From positions 11,408,001-11,472,000 of the forward strand of contig NC_091967.1 of NCBI RefSeq assembly GCF_036711975.1: 64,000 nt of DNA, given 5' to 3'. The notes below the pieces were generated by a model, which saw only the letters and a program-made list of their open reading frames with translations, was not told where the DNA came from and made no database searches. The number at the start of each line of letters is the position of its first letter. The first letter of the stretch is position 1. Shown piece after piece: positions 48,412 through 62,500 of this stretch. A program made the translations under genes and the position numbers. Origin of the DNA: Onthophagus taurus. Taxonomy: Eukaryota; Arthropoda; Insecta; Coleoptera; Scarabaeidae.

Positions 48412-48908
48412 TCATTATATTTATGTTGTTTTTAATTATATAAAAGTAAATAGTACAAATTATTATATTACATTTTTTTAACGTTACATAAAAAAGTTAT
48501 GGGTTATTTCTTTGAAACAACTACATTTTTTTTCTATATTTTACAGCTGTCTTTTTTTCCTTTTAATTTCCTCCCCTAACATTCTTTTCGTCTACCGACT
48601 ACCTGAAATTCCCATAAAATATTTTTGGGTTTACTCCCAAAGCTGCATTGTATAGACTTTTAAGTTATCCGAGATGGTACCATTTGGTACCTTGCCTCGC
48701 CCCCCTATTTTTCTCCCACTATAATCAAATCACTGGTGGCACGTGTTGTTGAAGCCATACACGAAACTTGCAGCACACATCAAACAATTTGCCGCTAAAA
48801 AGTCATACGCCCGCGCTGCATCGATGAACATTTTGGTTTTGAAACGTCTAAGTACGAAATAGAAAATTTGTATTAAAAGTGTATCTAGTAATTTATTTTA
48901 TTTTTAAC
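48412..48908 (+). promoter_or_regulatory. Compact gap with promoter of the single-pass gene
   Basis: Only 497 bp separate the stop of MARVEL gene D from the next ATG, so this must hold the 3' end of D and the promoter of the small membrane protein gene. 48690-48830 is richer in GC and CpG, in line with a promoter. Confidence 0.4.
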
Positions 48909-51900
48909 ATGGAAGAAAGTAACGGGACAGTTTGGAGCATGGGTAAGATTTAAATCGAGTTTTTATCCGCTTTTTAAAAGGAATTGTTTTTATTGTTAAG
49001 CGACCTTCATTGAAAAGAATTAATCGATGTTGTGTTCGTTATTGGACAACTATAAACGTATTACTTAAAGTTTCTGCTTACCTTGACGAGTTACTAACAA
49101 CAAATTTTCTATTTTAAAACATTCAGGTGATTGTATATAAAAAAATGTTTATTCACATTGCAAATCCTTGAATGCATTATTATTTTTAATAATCTACCCA
49201 AAAAAAATGATTAAACGTGTATGAACAAAAATTATGTATAAAGAGGCTGTTATGTGTTGTACACGAATCTATAATCTCAAAGGATAATAACTGTTTATAG
49301 AGGACGATAATAACAAAGCGCCATTTTAAAAATTATTGTAACCACAAAGAACGAAGAATTTAAATTTTTTTATTCGTTTTATTTCTAATATATAAATTTT
49401 CTTTAAACGCATTCTTGCTTAATGTGTAAAATAATTTGAGTCACCACCTTATCAGGAGTTGAACTTGAACCCAAAAAATTTGTTCTCTTTGTTCACATAA
49501 ATTAGTTATTTTTCGTTTTAATATATACAGTTCTCAACTAAATTCTCGTAAATAATAACATACATTTCCTGGTAATCTACTGATTTAATACTAATTTATT
49601 TATGATATCGTCTATAACACGCGCGCATATTTTTCAATGGAAAAATTATTACGCAAACCATATATCGAATATCTTTCGCTTACGCTTATTGTAAATTGTG
49701 AAATAATTAACAATAATTAATTACCATTGAGATACTAATATTTATAATTTTCAAGTGTTAGTAGTTGTTGTGGTGCTAAAAAAATTTATCACTTTCTTCA
49801 ATTAAAATTATTTATAATATTAATTAATTAATTTAATGAAATAAATACTTATAACTCCAGTTATCAAATCTTATTGTGGCAGTCCAAAAAAAAATACCTT
49901 TGTCATCAATGAAATAATAAGTAGATAACTCATGTAGACAAATGGTTATTTTAGGAAAACTAAATAGCCATAGTATCCCAAGAAAAAGTTATTGAATCAT
50001 ACTAAATTGAATCATGACAATCCAATATTGAAAAATTATTACACATAATTTAGTATAAAAGGAAAAACTAATGTATAGATTTAAAATTGCTAAATTAATA
50101 AGAATTGTTTGTTGTGTCATGTGGCCTTGTGGATGAGCCACAATGATAAATAATTCATCCATAATGATATCACATCATATAATGGTCATGTTTCACGACA
50201 CCTCCAAATATTTGTCGCAGGATCTATCTTTCGAATGTTGCTAGCAATGTTTCGTCATTCTTGGACATTTTCCAAGTTTTGTATCAATACCCTAGAATTG
50301 ATCGTATTAAGATTTTATATATTTGGCATTTTGTGTTTCTTGTCAAAGTAATAGATAGTAAAACCACGTTATTTTAACAATATCTCTAAAACTTGATATG
50401 CTTTTCTATAGGTACCCCCAAAAAACAAAGATTGTCGAGTATTTGCTTTACCAAAATTTTTCTGATGGTATTGTATAGTGTTACAAATGTAGAATAATGT
50501 TACAAGGGATGTTGGATAAAATGTTTTAGGGCGTCAAAATAGTGTTCAGATATGTCAGGGATAAGTTTTACACCATAATCGATTTTGGAGCAATATTCGA
50601 GGATACCACAATGTTTTAAATGTGATGCTTCAACATCATGCGTGATGTTTGGTGATATCAAGGACGCTAAAAACTTCTCAACCCAACACAACTTTAAGCT
50701 TTCGATTAAAATATTAATTATTATAATTGGTCTATAATAGTGGTGGAACGAATATCCGGCAACTATCCGGTATCCGGCCAATATCACCAATTATTAATTA
50801 AAGTATCCTCTTTTTAAGGCAAAAAGCCGTTTTGAAAAATCACTTTTAGTTCTTGAGAAATAAATTTTTGAAATGATTGACAACTTTTTCGAATTTTGCA
50901 ATTTTCGCCGATTAAGTTTTAAAAATTCGTATAAAATCGATTTCTTGGAATATGAGTATGAAAATTTTCCAAGACGTTAATAAAAGTGTCCTCTTTCCAA
51001 TGAACCAACAGGTTTTGAAAAATAACTTTCAGTTTTTAACAAAACAATATTTGATAAAATTTTTGATGTTGCAATTATCTTCGATAACTTGCAAAATGCG
51101 CTATAAAATTAATTTCTTGAAGGATCCTTGTGGAAATATCACCAATTATTAATTAAAGTATCCTCTTTTTAATGCAAAAACCCGTTTTGAAAAATCACTT
51201 TTAGTTCTTGAGAAATAAATTTTTGAAATAATCGACAATTTTTGCGAATTTTGCAATTTTCGCCGATTAAATTTTAATAATTCGTATAAAATCGATTTGT
51301 TGGAATATGAGTATGAAAATTTCTCAAAATGTTAATAAAAGTGCCCTCTTTCCAATGAACCAACCGGTTTTGAAAAATAACTTTTAGTTTTTAACAAAAC
51401 AATATTTGATAAAATTTTTGATGTTGCAATTTTCTTCGATAACTTGCAAAATTCGCTATAAAATTAATTTCTTGAAGGATCCTTGTGGAAATATCACCAA
51501 TTATTAATTAAAGTATCCTCTTTTTAATGCAAAAAGCCGTTTTGAAAAATCACTTTTAGTTCTTGAGAAATAAATTTTTGAAATAATCGACAATTTTTGC
51601 GAATTTTGCAATTTTCGCCGATTAAATTTTAATAATTCGTATAAAATCGATTTGTTGGAATATGAGTATGAAAATTTCTCAAAATGTTAATAAAAGTGTC
51701 CTCTTTCCAATGAACCAACACGTTTTGAAAAATAACGTTTAGTTTTTGAGAAAACGATATTTGAAGTTTTGGTAAAATTTTCGATGTTGCAATTTAAATC
51801 GATAACTTGCAAAATTCCCTATAAAATTAATTTCTTGAAGGATCCTTGTGGAAATATCACCAATTAGTAATTAAAGTATCACTTCAGAAATGTACCAGAA

Positions 51901-53573
51901 ATTATAACCATAATGGCCGGATAGATATGCCGAATATCGTAAAATCACTATCCGTTCCATCACTAGTTTATAAAAAAAGAGATGTTTGTTTTTTCTTTGT
52001 GGTTTGTATAAAAAGTTGAGCTTTCGATTGCGGCATAAATCATTATATTCCCTTAAAGAGGTGAACAGTAATTTTGGTAGTTAAAAAACACTTTTGAATA
52101 AAAATTTGGATATCTACAATCAATTGTCAAATTTTGAAAATTGTACAAAAATTAAAAGTTCCATTTAATTATTTTGTTAATGCTATGAAATACTTTGTAA
52201 CGAGACAGTAGATATGAAGGCTTTATTTAGTTATCATGTCAACTGTCGTATTTATCTATTACTTCTGGAATTTTAACACGTTATTTCCGTTCTTTCCATA
52301 CTACAAAAGCTGATTTAACTCTAATCTTAAATGCACGTTCTCAACATATATATAAAATAAAACATTAATTTTTAGAATCAATTAATTACTTCGATTAATT
52401 GTTATGGTTTACGATGTTTTTATCGTCTGTTTCAACATGATCTCACCTCGTCTCGCCAAATAAAACATATCCATTTGCCAAATAAAATACTTGAAATTAA
52501 ATTAAACACTTTAAAACACACTTCCCCGGGGTATAATCTGCTACTTAGTTCTGATGATCAACAGGGCAATACTCAGAGAGAACGAGTTTTCAATTCAAAA
52601 CAAATCTTTTGATAATCTCGCATTTTTTTTAATCAAATGAAAAAAATAAATTAATGTTAACGTTAAAAATAGATGTTTTGAAACCGTCTTTTAAAATCCC
52701 ATAAATACCTTTTTTTAATTAACTTTAAAGATTATCTATATAAACTCTAAACGATAAAATATTTAATAATTGATCATGATTAGTAAATAAGGTATCCTTT
52801 AATCGGTGGGATATCACTTTTTGTAATCGCATTTCTCATCAACCACCGGATGTATTATAAATAACAATTAATCATTGTTTCATTATCAATTTTACTTATT
52901 TATGATTATGTTTACTTTAAGAATTATGTGGTATACAATTTTAAGAAACACTAAACATTCTTTTTCTTTATGAGTTATTTCCTGCTGGATGACGATCTCA
53001 TTTATCGATTTCTATCAACTTCACCTTTGATATGTTTCGATTTCGAATGGAAACTGCTTATATTATCTTTATGTACAATGTAATACACGGGTATTACAAT
53101 TTCTAACAATAACCCGTTAGTTTAAAATATGGTAATTTTAAATAACATAATAGGACTCGTTTATATTTAAATATCATGGGTTTTTCCATCCAGATTCTAT
53201 TTAAACGAATTCAATTTAAATTATTTTTGTAGAAATAACTACCGCATCAACATTACAAGAAGCTGAAGAAGAAACAATAGCCACTGTTGTAATAATTGTT
53301 TTAGCGGCAGCTGTTGTAATAGCAGCATTATTTGTTTTGGCGGTATTCATAGATTGCAGGCAACAGTAAGTAATTAAAAAAAAATGAATTACACAATAAA
53401 CAATAAATATTTTTCAACTATGTTCATTTAGAAAAGTTCATAAATCCCGACTGCAAAAATCAAAAAATGTACTTAAATCAATAATCCCTCAACTAACAAA
53501 GGGAGAAGATCGTTTGGAAATAGTCAATCATATTCAAGAGGAACATAGTACTAACTCTGATTTGCCAGTTTAA
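48909..53573 (+). CDS. Small single-pass membrane protein, 102 aa, unknown
   Basis: Exons 48909-48942 (34 nt), 53233-53365 and 53432-53573, introns 4290 and 66 bp. The codon split G|AA then CA|A keeps one frame throughout. The N-terminus is short and acidic with a possible glycosylation site (NGT, residues 5-7). Residues 27-51 form one alanine/valine-rich membrane helix (VVIIVLAAAVVIAALFVLAV). It is followed by CRQQKVHKSRLQKSK, a basic stretch that predicts the C-terminal half is cytoplasmic. There is no cleavable signal peptide. The last residues, DLPV, fit a class II PDZ ligand. I do not recognise the family. An AATAAA lies at 53667. The first exon is tiny, so its link to exon 2 rests on splice sites and frame; exons 2 and 3 are more certain. 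Confidence 0.7.
50738..51965. mobile_element. hAT-like non-autonomous element with 355-bp repeats
   Basis: Ends are inverted: tagtggtggaacg on the left and, reverse-complemented, tagtgatggaacg on the right, followed inwards by tccgg/ccggata motifs. Flanks gtctataa (50730-50737) and gtttataa (51966-51973) form an 8-bp target duplication with one mismatch, as for hAT elements. Inside are three tandem copies of a 355-363-bp unit starting atatcaccaattattaatta at 50781, 51136 and 51491, plus a short fourth start at 51854. No transposase is encoded. It sits in the first intron of the small membrane protein gene. Confidence 0.8.
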
Positions 53574-55264
53574 ATTAAAAAATTAAAATTGTGTGATATT
53601 GTATAAATTTATTATATATATTATTATAATATTTTAGATATTTCTTCTTATAAAACTGTTGTTTATAATAAATGTATAAAAACCACTACTGAACTTTTTT
53701 CATCGCAATAATCTCCCTATATATATTTTTAATTATCTAAAGTAACATGTAATGCGACCTCAAGTAAGACGAACATGACATGATAAGACGATATCTGCTT
53801 CGATTGGCATAGTTCGTTATTGCTATTGGACACTTTGACTTCAATATTCTTGTCGTGGTGCTCTCGTAGTGGTTGTTGAAGTACTTCTAGAATTTCCGAT
53901 TACGGTTTGACGTGATATATTTAGAATTTTACAGGAAGAAGCGCCTGATTGTATTTGAAGTATTCTTCACTTTGTTGGAAGATATTCAAGATAATTCCCG
54001 GAGATCTAATTTTTAGAACCAAAAGCTTAGATTTTAAATGTTTTATTATAAGTAGAAAATATTACGTTATAAGTGGATGTAAGGCAGATAAAAAAGATAA
54101 AAAAATAAGTTTCTTAGTTTGCATTAACATGATTAAAAAGTTTTTAAGATTCCAACCACGAGATAGAAAATAAAAGAACATTTTTAATTTTTATTTATCA
54201 TTACAATTGTATCAGAGTAGCGAATAATATTGATTCACTTTTTTAGAATCGAAAAAATTTATAGTAATTTTACGTTAATATTTCTAATTGTTTTATAAAA
54301 TGGAAATAATGAATATGCATATAGGAAATAAATATTAAAATAATTGGTGTACTCAATTTTCGTATTTTATATGACACCTAACAATATTTGTATCGATAAA
54401 CGATGGAAAATTAGTTTTAAAAAGCGCAAGAATTTTTGCTAAGATATGGATGGTGAGCAGATAATCGTGTTTGTGATCATTTAGCATTTTTAGTCTCTTT
54501 ATATTTTGTTTCATTTTATAATTTTAAGTCTATCATTTCAGCCTTATGTGTTTTTCATTTCATTTTCATTGTCGGCAATTACAATTTTATTGTTATTCGC
54601 TCTCCTTTTGATATAAATTTCTGAATGCCAATCTGGCCAATCTTAGCCTTAGAAGTAGCCTTACAAGTTTTCATTTCATCAGACGTCGACCAACGCAGCT
54701 TAGGTTTTATAGAAGTACTTCATATTTTTCAGGATGCATCGATAACCATAGCGAAGATACTTCCATAACTTTTATCATAAATCAATGATCACGTGTATCA
54801 TAAATTATAAGCGTTAGAGTAGTTTTCTCTTTTTTATTATCTTATCTATTTTTTGTTATCTATTCGGAAATAACTAAAATGTTAAATATTAGTCATAAAA
54901 CTTCAACCTCTTAAACTTACCACGCAGTTAAACGATTGACCTTATCATTTGAACGAAGTAATAGAGTTTCAAATAAATATTTACGGAGTAAATCCAATAT
55001 TTTATTTCTTTGAATCCCGCCGAAATCACTCCACAAATGTGTCTCCACTCCCTATTCTAATACACTACCATCTCGCCTACTTATCCCATCCATAACGCTA
55101 AATACACAGTGTTTAGCACAATCTCTTTTTAATTTGTGACATTTTCCCGATATAATGATATAATGTATGAGAACATCTACATTACACCAGAATATAACAT
55201 AGTTTCAAACAGTTCAGACAAATAAATAAAATGATACTACAACAAACATTTTAGCTTAAACTAC
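53574..55264. other. Intergenic stretch between membrane protein and CAD
   Basis: 3' UTR of the upstream gene to about 53700, then no recognisable coding sequence; a 74-codon lysine-rich plus frame at 53949-54173 looks like chance. Confidence 0.4.
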
Positions 55265-55270
55265 TTTATT
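55265..55270 (-). terminator. Poly(A) signal of CAD
   Basis: AATAAA on the minus strand 55 bases after the CAD stop codon (TAA at 55325-55327). Confidence 0.65.
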
Positions 55271-55324
55271 GATTTTTTTTGTTCCCATATAAAATAAAAT
55301 CCATCTTAAAACAATAATGAATTA

Positions 55325-58300
55325 TTAGCACCTTCCAAGAACCATGGCCAATATCGCCATACGAACAAACAAACCATACTCAGCTTGTCGGAAATAAGCA
55401 GCTCTGGGATCCGAATCAAATTCCGGGCTAATTTCGAATACTCTTGGAAACGGATGTAGAACCACCATACGTCTTTTTGCTCTGGTCATTAATTGAGGTG
55501 TGACGATGAAATGGCCGCAAGCCTATAAAAACAAAACAAATGACGTTGAGTAAATTTAGATCGATCACGTATTTGTAAAATGTTATAAAAGCAGACATAT
55601 ATTTATCTTATCTAATGTTTGAATTTCCATTTTATTTATTAGTTGATTTTATTGCCTTGAACGAGTTTTAATGAATTTTTGCTATTTTATAGAATAACAG
55701 AAAAGTAAAGCCTTCCTAATAAAAACGTATCTTTCATTTATTTATTTATTTGGCCAGTTTTGGTAAGAGTTATTTATTTTTACTGCCATGTAGGTTATAA
55801 ACCAATATTTCACAATTTACACAGATAACTTAAAAATAGAAATGATTCCCTTTAGGAGTAAGTAGTAATAAAAATTGGAATACAATATCAATTGGAACGT
55901 TATACTTAAGTTTTTTTTAAGAATGTGGGAAACCGGAATGTATTTTGATAAGAAAGTAATTAAAAGTAAACAAACTTAAACTCATTGTGTGGAACAAAAC
56001 CTTATTGACTATTAAGATTTTTTATTTTATTACCTTATCATATTCTTCTTGACTCTCGAATCGCTCTCGTTGAATTCGTGTCATGTACAAAACATCTGTA
56101 TCAGGTAAAACGGATTCAAGGTTGTCATGCTCCTCTTGCGGGATTCTTTTAGAGCCGACAAAGTCTACAATATGCTTAGGCATTTTTAAATTCGGCGGAC
56201 TAACGTAACGCAATTGAACGTTGTACAACGTGAGTAGACGAGCCAAAGAATGAACGGTTCTACCATTTTTTAAATCTCCTACTAAACTGATTGTCAAACC
56301 ATTTACAGTACCGATTTCTTCGCGAATTGTAAAAACATCCAATAAAGCTTGAGTTGGATGTTCTCCAACACCATCGCCAGCATTTATTAATGGCTTACGA
56401 CAATGAGCGGCTGCTTTCTGTAATACACAAAATATGTTATCTTTATCTGCAACACGATTGGTTTAAAATCTTACCTTAACTGATCCTGGAACAGGATGTC
56501 TCAAAACGACTACATCAGCATACCCCGCCATAGTAGCAACAGAGTCTTCGAGACTTTCACCTTTTTTCACAGAAGAAGAAGTTTCGTCCATGTAAATAAC
56601 ACCACCTCCCAATCTTTGCATAGCCGCAGAAAAACTACAACAAGTTCTTGTGCTAACTTCGTAAAACATAGACGCCATGATTTTTCCTTTAAGTATATGA
56701 TCCAAATGTCGATCTTTGCTCACATATACTCTAAAGGTTTGAGCAAGATTAAAAAGATCGTTTAGTTGATCTTTGCTGAACATGTCGACATCTAGTATAC
56801 ACTTTCCTGTTAATCCATGACTGTGTGTTTGGGGAGCATTGTCGGAAGAATGTTGGTTGGAGAAACTTTCTGTTCTTATACGAGGGAATGGTAATGGAAT
56901 TGGTGAAATATTATTGTGCATTCGGTTATCATCACTGGCGAAGTGAACGCGACTTGCTGGATCTGAAAGAAGTCTGGAGAACATTTCGTTGGTATGACCA
57001 TCGCTTTCAGCCGGCGAGATTGGGCGATCAAATCCGGAAGAAGGTCTGCTTGTATCCAATGATAACGTAATAATCGGTTTTCTTAGATCACATTCTCGAA
57101 TGTTTTGCCCATAACCTGGTTGTATTAATACTTGACCATCAACATATGCAACTTCTCCTCTTAAAATAACTCTATGGATAGCTCCTTTAATTTTTTTACC
57201 AGCAAACGGAGTCCATTTGCATTTACTGTAAGTCATGGCTTCGGGAATTGTCCATTCTTCGTTTAAATCAACTTCGATGTAAGTGTTTGGTTGATCGGGC
57301 AAATTAAAGATTTTTCTTGGATTTTTATACATCTTATTGATAATATCTTCGATGGTCAACCTTCCTTCGTTAACAGCATTAAGAAGTAATGGCACGATAG
57401 TTTCTAATCCTGGAAATCCAGGTAACGGTTTCTTAGCAGTCTTTTCTTCTATAGTGTGTGGAGCATGATCAGTTGCAAAACAATCAATTATATTCATATT
57501 ATCCCATAAAGCTTGTTGATCTTCTAAGGTACACAAAACTGGTCGCACTTCACTTTTACTCCCCAATTTCGGGATATCTTCAGTTGACAAAAATAAATGA
57601 TGGGGACAAACCTCGCAAGTAACTTTCAACCCTTTTTCTTTCGCAGCTTTTATTATAAGAATTTCTTCTTTTCTTGCAATATGACACACATGTATTGGTC
57701 TATTACAAGAATTTGCCAACAGTAAAACCATAGCTGTAGTACTTCCTTCGGCGTGAACACACAAAGGAGATCTTTTCGGCCAGTTAGTTAAATGCTTCAT
57801 CCATATCGAGACATCATTTAATCGTAAAGTGGTGAATGTTTCGTTCAAATACATTTTTAAAGCAGCCGCATCTAGCGCTAACTCATTGATTGTATTAAAA
57901 TTATCAGATGAGGCACCAACGTATAAAGCATAATCGCATCTCGAGTGTTCTTTTGCAATCTTTTTTGCTAATTGGAAAGACGCGGTATCTACAATCGCCG
58001 GATTTGTATTCGGCATTGCTCCAATTAATGTTATTCCTCCAGCTAAAGCCGCTGCTGTACAGCTTTCGAAATCCTCTTTATAAGTAGCCCCAGGTTCCCT
58101 AACATGAACATGCATGTCGATTAAACCAGGAAGTTTTATTAATTGTTTAGAAGTCATACAATCGCAATGAGTTTTCATTAGCGGAGCTTCTTTTCCTATC
58201 AATCTCAAAGCCTGAGAAAGAATACATCAATCCATAAAAAGTAAAAAGATGCATGATGAATATTTACCTCTACCAACAACTTTGTACACTTTACGTCAGT

Positions 58301-58510
58301 TACTAAAGGAATAGAATAATCGATGGCTAATCGCCTAGTTCTGTAACCGTGAGTCATGAAGGACGAAACACGTCTTGCACCACCATTGCGCATTGGTAAG
58401 TTAATTACTAAATCGAATTGTTTTTTTGAAAGGAATTCGGCTAATGGTTTTAATTCTCCTTGGCTGGTAATGTCATCTATGCTGTCGAATGTCCATTGAA
58501 CGGATTCAAC
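55325..58510 (-). CDS. CAD: CAD, 3' part: MGS end, dihydroorotase, ATCase
   Basis: Exons on the minus strand: 58268-58510, 56475-58211, 56034-56417 and 55325-55522, all in phase 0; 853 residues, the C-terminal part of the roughly 2200-aa enzyme (Drosophila rudimentary). CAD carries out the first three steps of pyrimidine synthesis in the cytosol. The first exon gives the end of the allosteric MGS-like domain ([25 protein letters not shown]). The large exon gives dihydroorotase, with metal-site [12 protein letters not shown], the lysine in [19 protein letters not shown] and [10 protein letters not shown], then a Ser/Pro-rich linker and the start of aspartate transcarbamoylase ([20 protein letters not shown]). 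Later exons give [26 protein letters not shown] and [13 protein letters not shown]. Key residues look intact. The glutaminase and CPSase exons are absent upstream in this window, where an opposite-strand gene lies instead. Confidence 0.97.
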
Positions 58511-59550
58511 CTAGAAAATTATTAATGTACAAGAGTGATACATTTGGAAGGATCAAAGAAAATTGCAAATATTGATGTATTGCAAAGGAAGTAGGCGTTT
58601 AATTGGATTATCACAACTTTATAGCAATAAAGCGAGCACCTCCGAAATGTTGATTTACTTTTGCTTAATTTCATCTCTATATCGCATGCTCCTGTATAAC
58701 CGTAAATTTAAATAAAGCACATTTTTGTGTTAAGTAAAATAGTTTATATCCATTGTAAACTACTAAGCGACAGTAGCTACTTCAAGTTATCTAAATTCAA
58801 TGATAATCACTCAATCAATTTGCGAGCAATAAAAAAATATGGCTGCGACGACGTAATATTTTGAGTATACTTAAATATACTTTAACGCAGATTATCTCAA
58901 CATGTGAGATTAAAAAATGTGTAAACTTTAATCTTGAAGCATTTAATTCCTAAAATTGGTTATTTTAAAAAGTAAAAATTGCTTCAAGGATATTACAAGA
59001 CATATTAAACGTGTTGTTTGGACAACATAAAAGTTCTTGAAATAAACAACACGTTGTGTTGGCGCAATCGTTTATCACCAATCTACGTGTCAATCAAAAA
59101 TAATTACCTATTCCAAATTTGTACTCCAAAGAAAATTATCTAAATGTTTAAATTTAGATAAAATGTAAAGTAATCATTCCAAAAAACCATTATATTAATT
59201 ATGTTATTAGATATTAGAAATAAATAAGTATTAATTAAATTGCTAAACGGAAATAATAAAACGTTTTTATGTTCATAGCTGAATGGAAATGAATAAGATA
59301 ACAAAATAAAAAGTAAATTTCAATGTATTGAGAATATGGTGTCCATTGGAAAAAAAATTCATTCAGTCGTGCAGTAACCACCGTGATTAATCGTTAATCT
59401 AAAAATTAATGATAAGATATCTTTTGCACTTTTAAAGGACATGGCGTGAGATAAGATTCAATTTGCGGAATGCAGTGTGCTGAGATGGACAAATCGCGGA
59501 TGATGATTTGAGTGTAGTGTTAGCATCTGTGTTCTTTTGGGCAAACAAAA
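58511..59550. other. CAD intron and upstream flank of the Mab-21-like gene
   Basis: Begins with the CAD acceptor (minus strand tttctag at 58511-58517). AT-rich, no CAD exon found. The last 100 bases must hold the promoter or 5' UTR of the plus-strand Mab-21-like gene. Confidence 0.5.
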
Positions 59551-62500
59551 ATGGGGTGTTCCAATAGTAAAGGACGTCCAAAACCTGGGACGCAGCAAAG
59601 GCGCCCGACTACAATCGACATGTCGACGCAAGAAGAGACTGTGGAAATTTCCCAACGAAAATTCGACGAAAAAAGTATCGAACAACTTAGAAAGGATTTT
59701 AATGAAAATTTTGATATGTTCTTACTCAATAACATTCTTATGTCGATTATGTTCTACGAAAATTTTGAAGAGTAAGTTTTCTTTGTGTAATGATTGTGTA
59801 ATTACGTAGTACTTGAAACATTACAAACATAATTTTAGTTGCATTGATTTGATTAAAATATAAATATGACGATATATTACAATTAAAATCATAAGAAAAG
59901 ATAGCAAATTTAGAGACACTTCAACACAAATAAGTGCTGTTAAAAATGACAGGTGTATAAAGATGAATGAGTTTAAACGAAAAAAATACATTGAAGTAGC
60001 CACCACATCAATAAATTATACAGTGACATAAATTGGTTTTTACAAATTTCTTGAATACATTTTTAAGTATATTTTAATCAGATTATTATTTTTACCGATA
60101 ACCAGTACAATTGGCGACAATAGATTTCGGAAGTATCATATCAGTTCCGAGAAAAATACGTAATATTTTTAGTTAGCTAGATCAATAGAATCGATAATTT
60201 TTAACTGAGTTATTGATGATGTGCAAAATTGTTTTTATTAACAATCTCATCTTTCTTTTTTAGTGAAATATTAAAAGCAAAAACGTTGCTTACGAAACCA
60301 GAACAAGATCTTAACGATAAACTAATCCGGGAACATTCAAAACAATGCGTTATGCCAGATACCCTTTACGACAAAGTAAACCAACGGGTTCATTTTAAAA
60401 GAAAACATGGTCCAAAAAAAGATGTTGCTGAGCCGTTAGTTCCTATGAGGATGTTTATTATTCATGATAAGATCGAAATTTTGAAAGAAAGTGAAGATTT
60501 AGATCATTACAGCGGAATAGATAAGCCAACTCATAGAGTGAACGTGGAAAATTCAACGCACGCAGGTTAGTTAAATTTTGTTTTGTAAAAATTATCGATT
60601 TTTACTTCGAAGTCACTATCTTACACACTCATCTTAAGGTTAAATTTGCTTTCTAACGTTTTACTGAACATCGGAAACGATTTTTACAAAAGTGGCAGCG
60701 TATTTTTCGCCGATACTATCACGGAAACCAATTGATTTGATTACCGTTGTTCAAGCATTCGAAAAGATTAATCATCAAATAATAACGTTACAAGAAAGAT
60801 TAGATTAGACGCGATATCTCATCCATTTGCCATGCCAAATTGTAACGTACATTTTTAAGAGATAAATATCGCAATAATTAAAAATTTACTTTCGTACGTG
60901 TTTAGGTTTTGTGAAGCTAAAATTGCTCTACTTTCCAACCTTGGAACGGTGCGAATCTTATACATCGTTAAATTCGGGTTCATCGACTTACGCTCACGGT
61001 CAAGCGGCATTAAAAAACGGCTACGATAAATCACAAGCAAGCACTTCATCTTATAGTGACTCTGACGAGTACGATTACAGTAGAGTCAATCAAGCAAGAA
61101 CCGAATTACCGATAAATATTACAGAAAAAAGAAGTAGTTCCGTCGGTTTACCACCTGGTACAATAATCGAAGTCAAAAGTAAAAATTTAGATAGAGAAAA
61201 TGACGAGGATGATATGTTTCGGGTTGATCGTTATATTAACTCAGAAGCCTTTATGAAGTATTTTAGGGAAACCGATTTTCCTGCGAATTTAGGAAAATCG
61301 TTAGGATTTTCATCCGAAGAAATTAGGAAAGCGACTTACACTGCCACTTCCATTTATTGTTGTATGTACGACATTTCCAAAGAAGTTGACGCTAAATGTG
61401 AAATATTACCCGCGGTAAAAAATCCTTTCCCCGATTTAAAAGTATTCCATAAAAGGGATAGACCCAGAATTAAACACAAAGATGATAATCTAATTTACGT
61501 ATTTCCTACTCAAAACATGCTCAAAGACATTTGCAGTCAACCCTCGATAGTTGTTCCAAGAGGATTTCTTCAAAAGAAAGGGGATAATAAAGATTACAAA
61601 TTCGAGTGGGAAACTATCTTTCCCAGAGCTGAGAGGCACATACAAGTACGAATGTTTCACGGTCAAGTACGATGTTTCTTATTTTTGATTATCTTGCATA
61701 AAATGTTTATTGAACCTATTACCCAACATAAAGGTTTAACCGTGGATCATATTAGAAATTTAATGTATTGGGAGTGCGAGAAAAACTACAGAAACTGGCC
61801 TGAACATCGTTTAGGCAACAAAATGATGTACGTTTTGGACGGTCTTCGCAAGTACTTAAGCAAATTAGAAATGCCCGATTATTTTATTGAGAAAAAGAAT
61901 ATGTTTTGCAACATTCCCGGCGCACATTTATACAAAGCTCAAGAACAAATACACAGAATCATAGAAAATCCTGTTTTATACGCCATAGCGGCTTTAAGAA
62001 ACGTGTATTACACAAATGATGCATTTTACCCATTATTGGACTTTGATCAATTATATAAGTTGATAACAAAGAAAGGAGAAGCCGAGAGAGCAGCTGCTCC
62101 AAGCGCCATGAGAACAATTTCCCAGTTCACTCCAACTGGGAGATTTGACCCAAGTCGCCTCACAAGGGAACAAAGATGGGAATTAGATAACATGGAAAAA
62201 CAACGTGAGAAGAAAAGGAAAGAATTGGAAAAGGTAAAGAATCTCAAAGCAACCGAGAAGAGAGAATCCGTTGATTCAATAGATCTTAAATTTTCTATGG
62301 TAAGTTGTTCTTTCTAACTAAGATTAAATAAATAAACACATTTACTTTTTCATAGAATTCATATTCCGTAAAAGAGAGCTTTCTCCAACAAAAAACCTTT
62401 TTGGTCTTTTTCATGGAACATTTCCTTCAAATAGTAAAATATAGCCAAAAGTACAAAGCTTGGAATCAATACTCAATCTATTTGGATCAAGTGAAATATT

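Noticed and set aside
56496-57070. Plus-strand frames of 81-89 codons
   Set aside because: They lie antisense to the well-supported CAD exon and show no homology.
59520-59735. Minus-strand frames over the first exon of the Mab-21-like gene
   Set aside because: Shadows of a supported plus-strand exon; I considered them as missing CAD exons but they carry no CPSase sequence.
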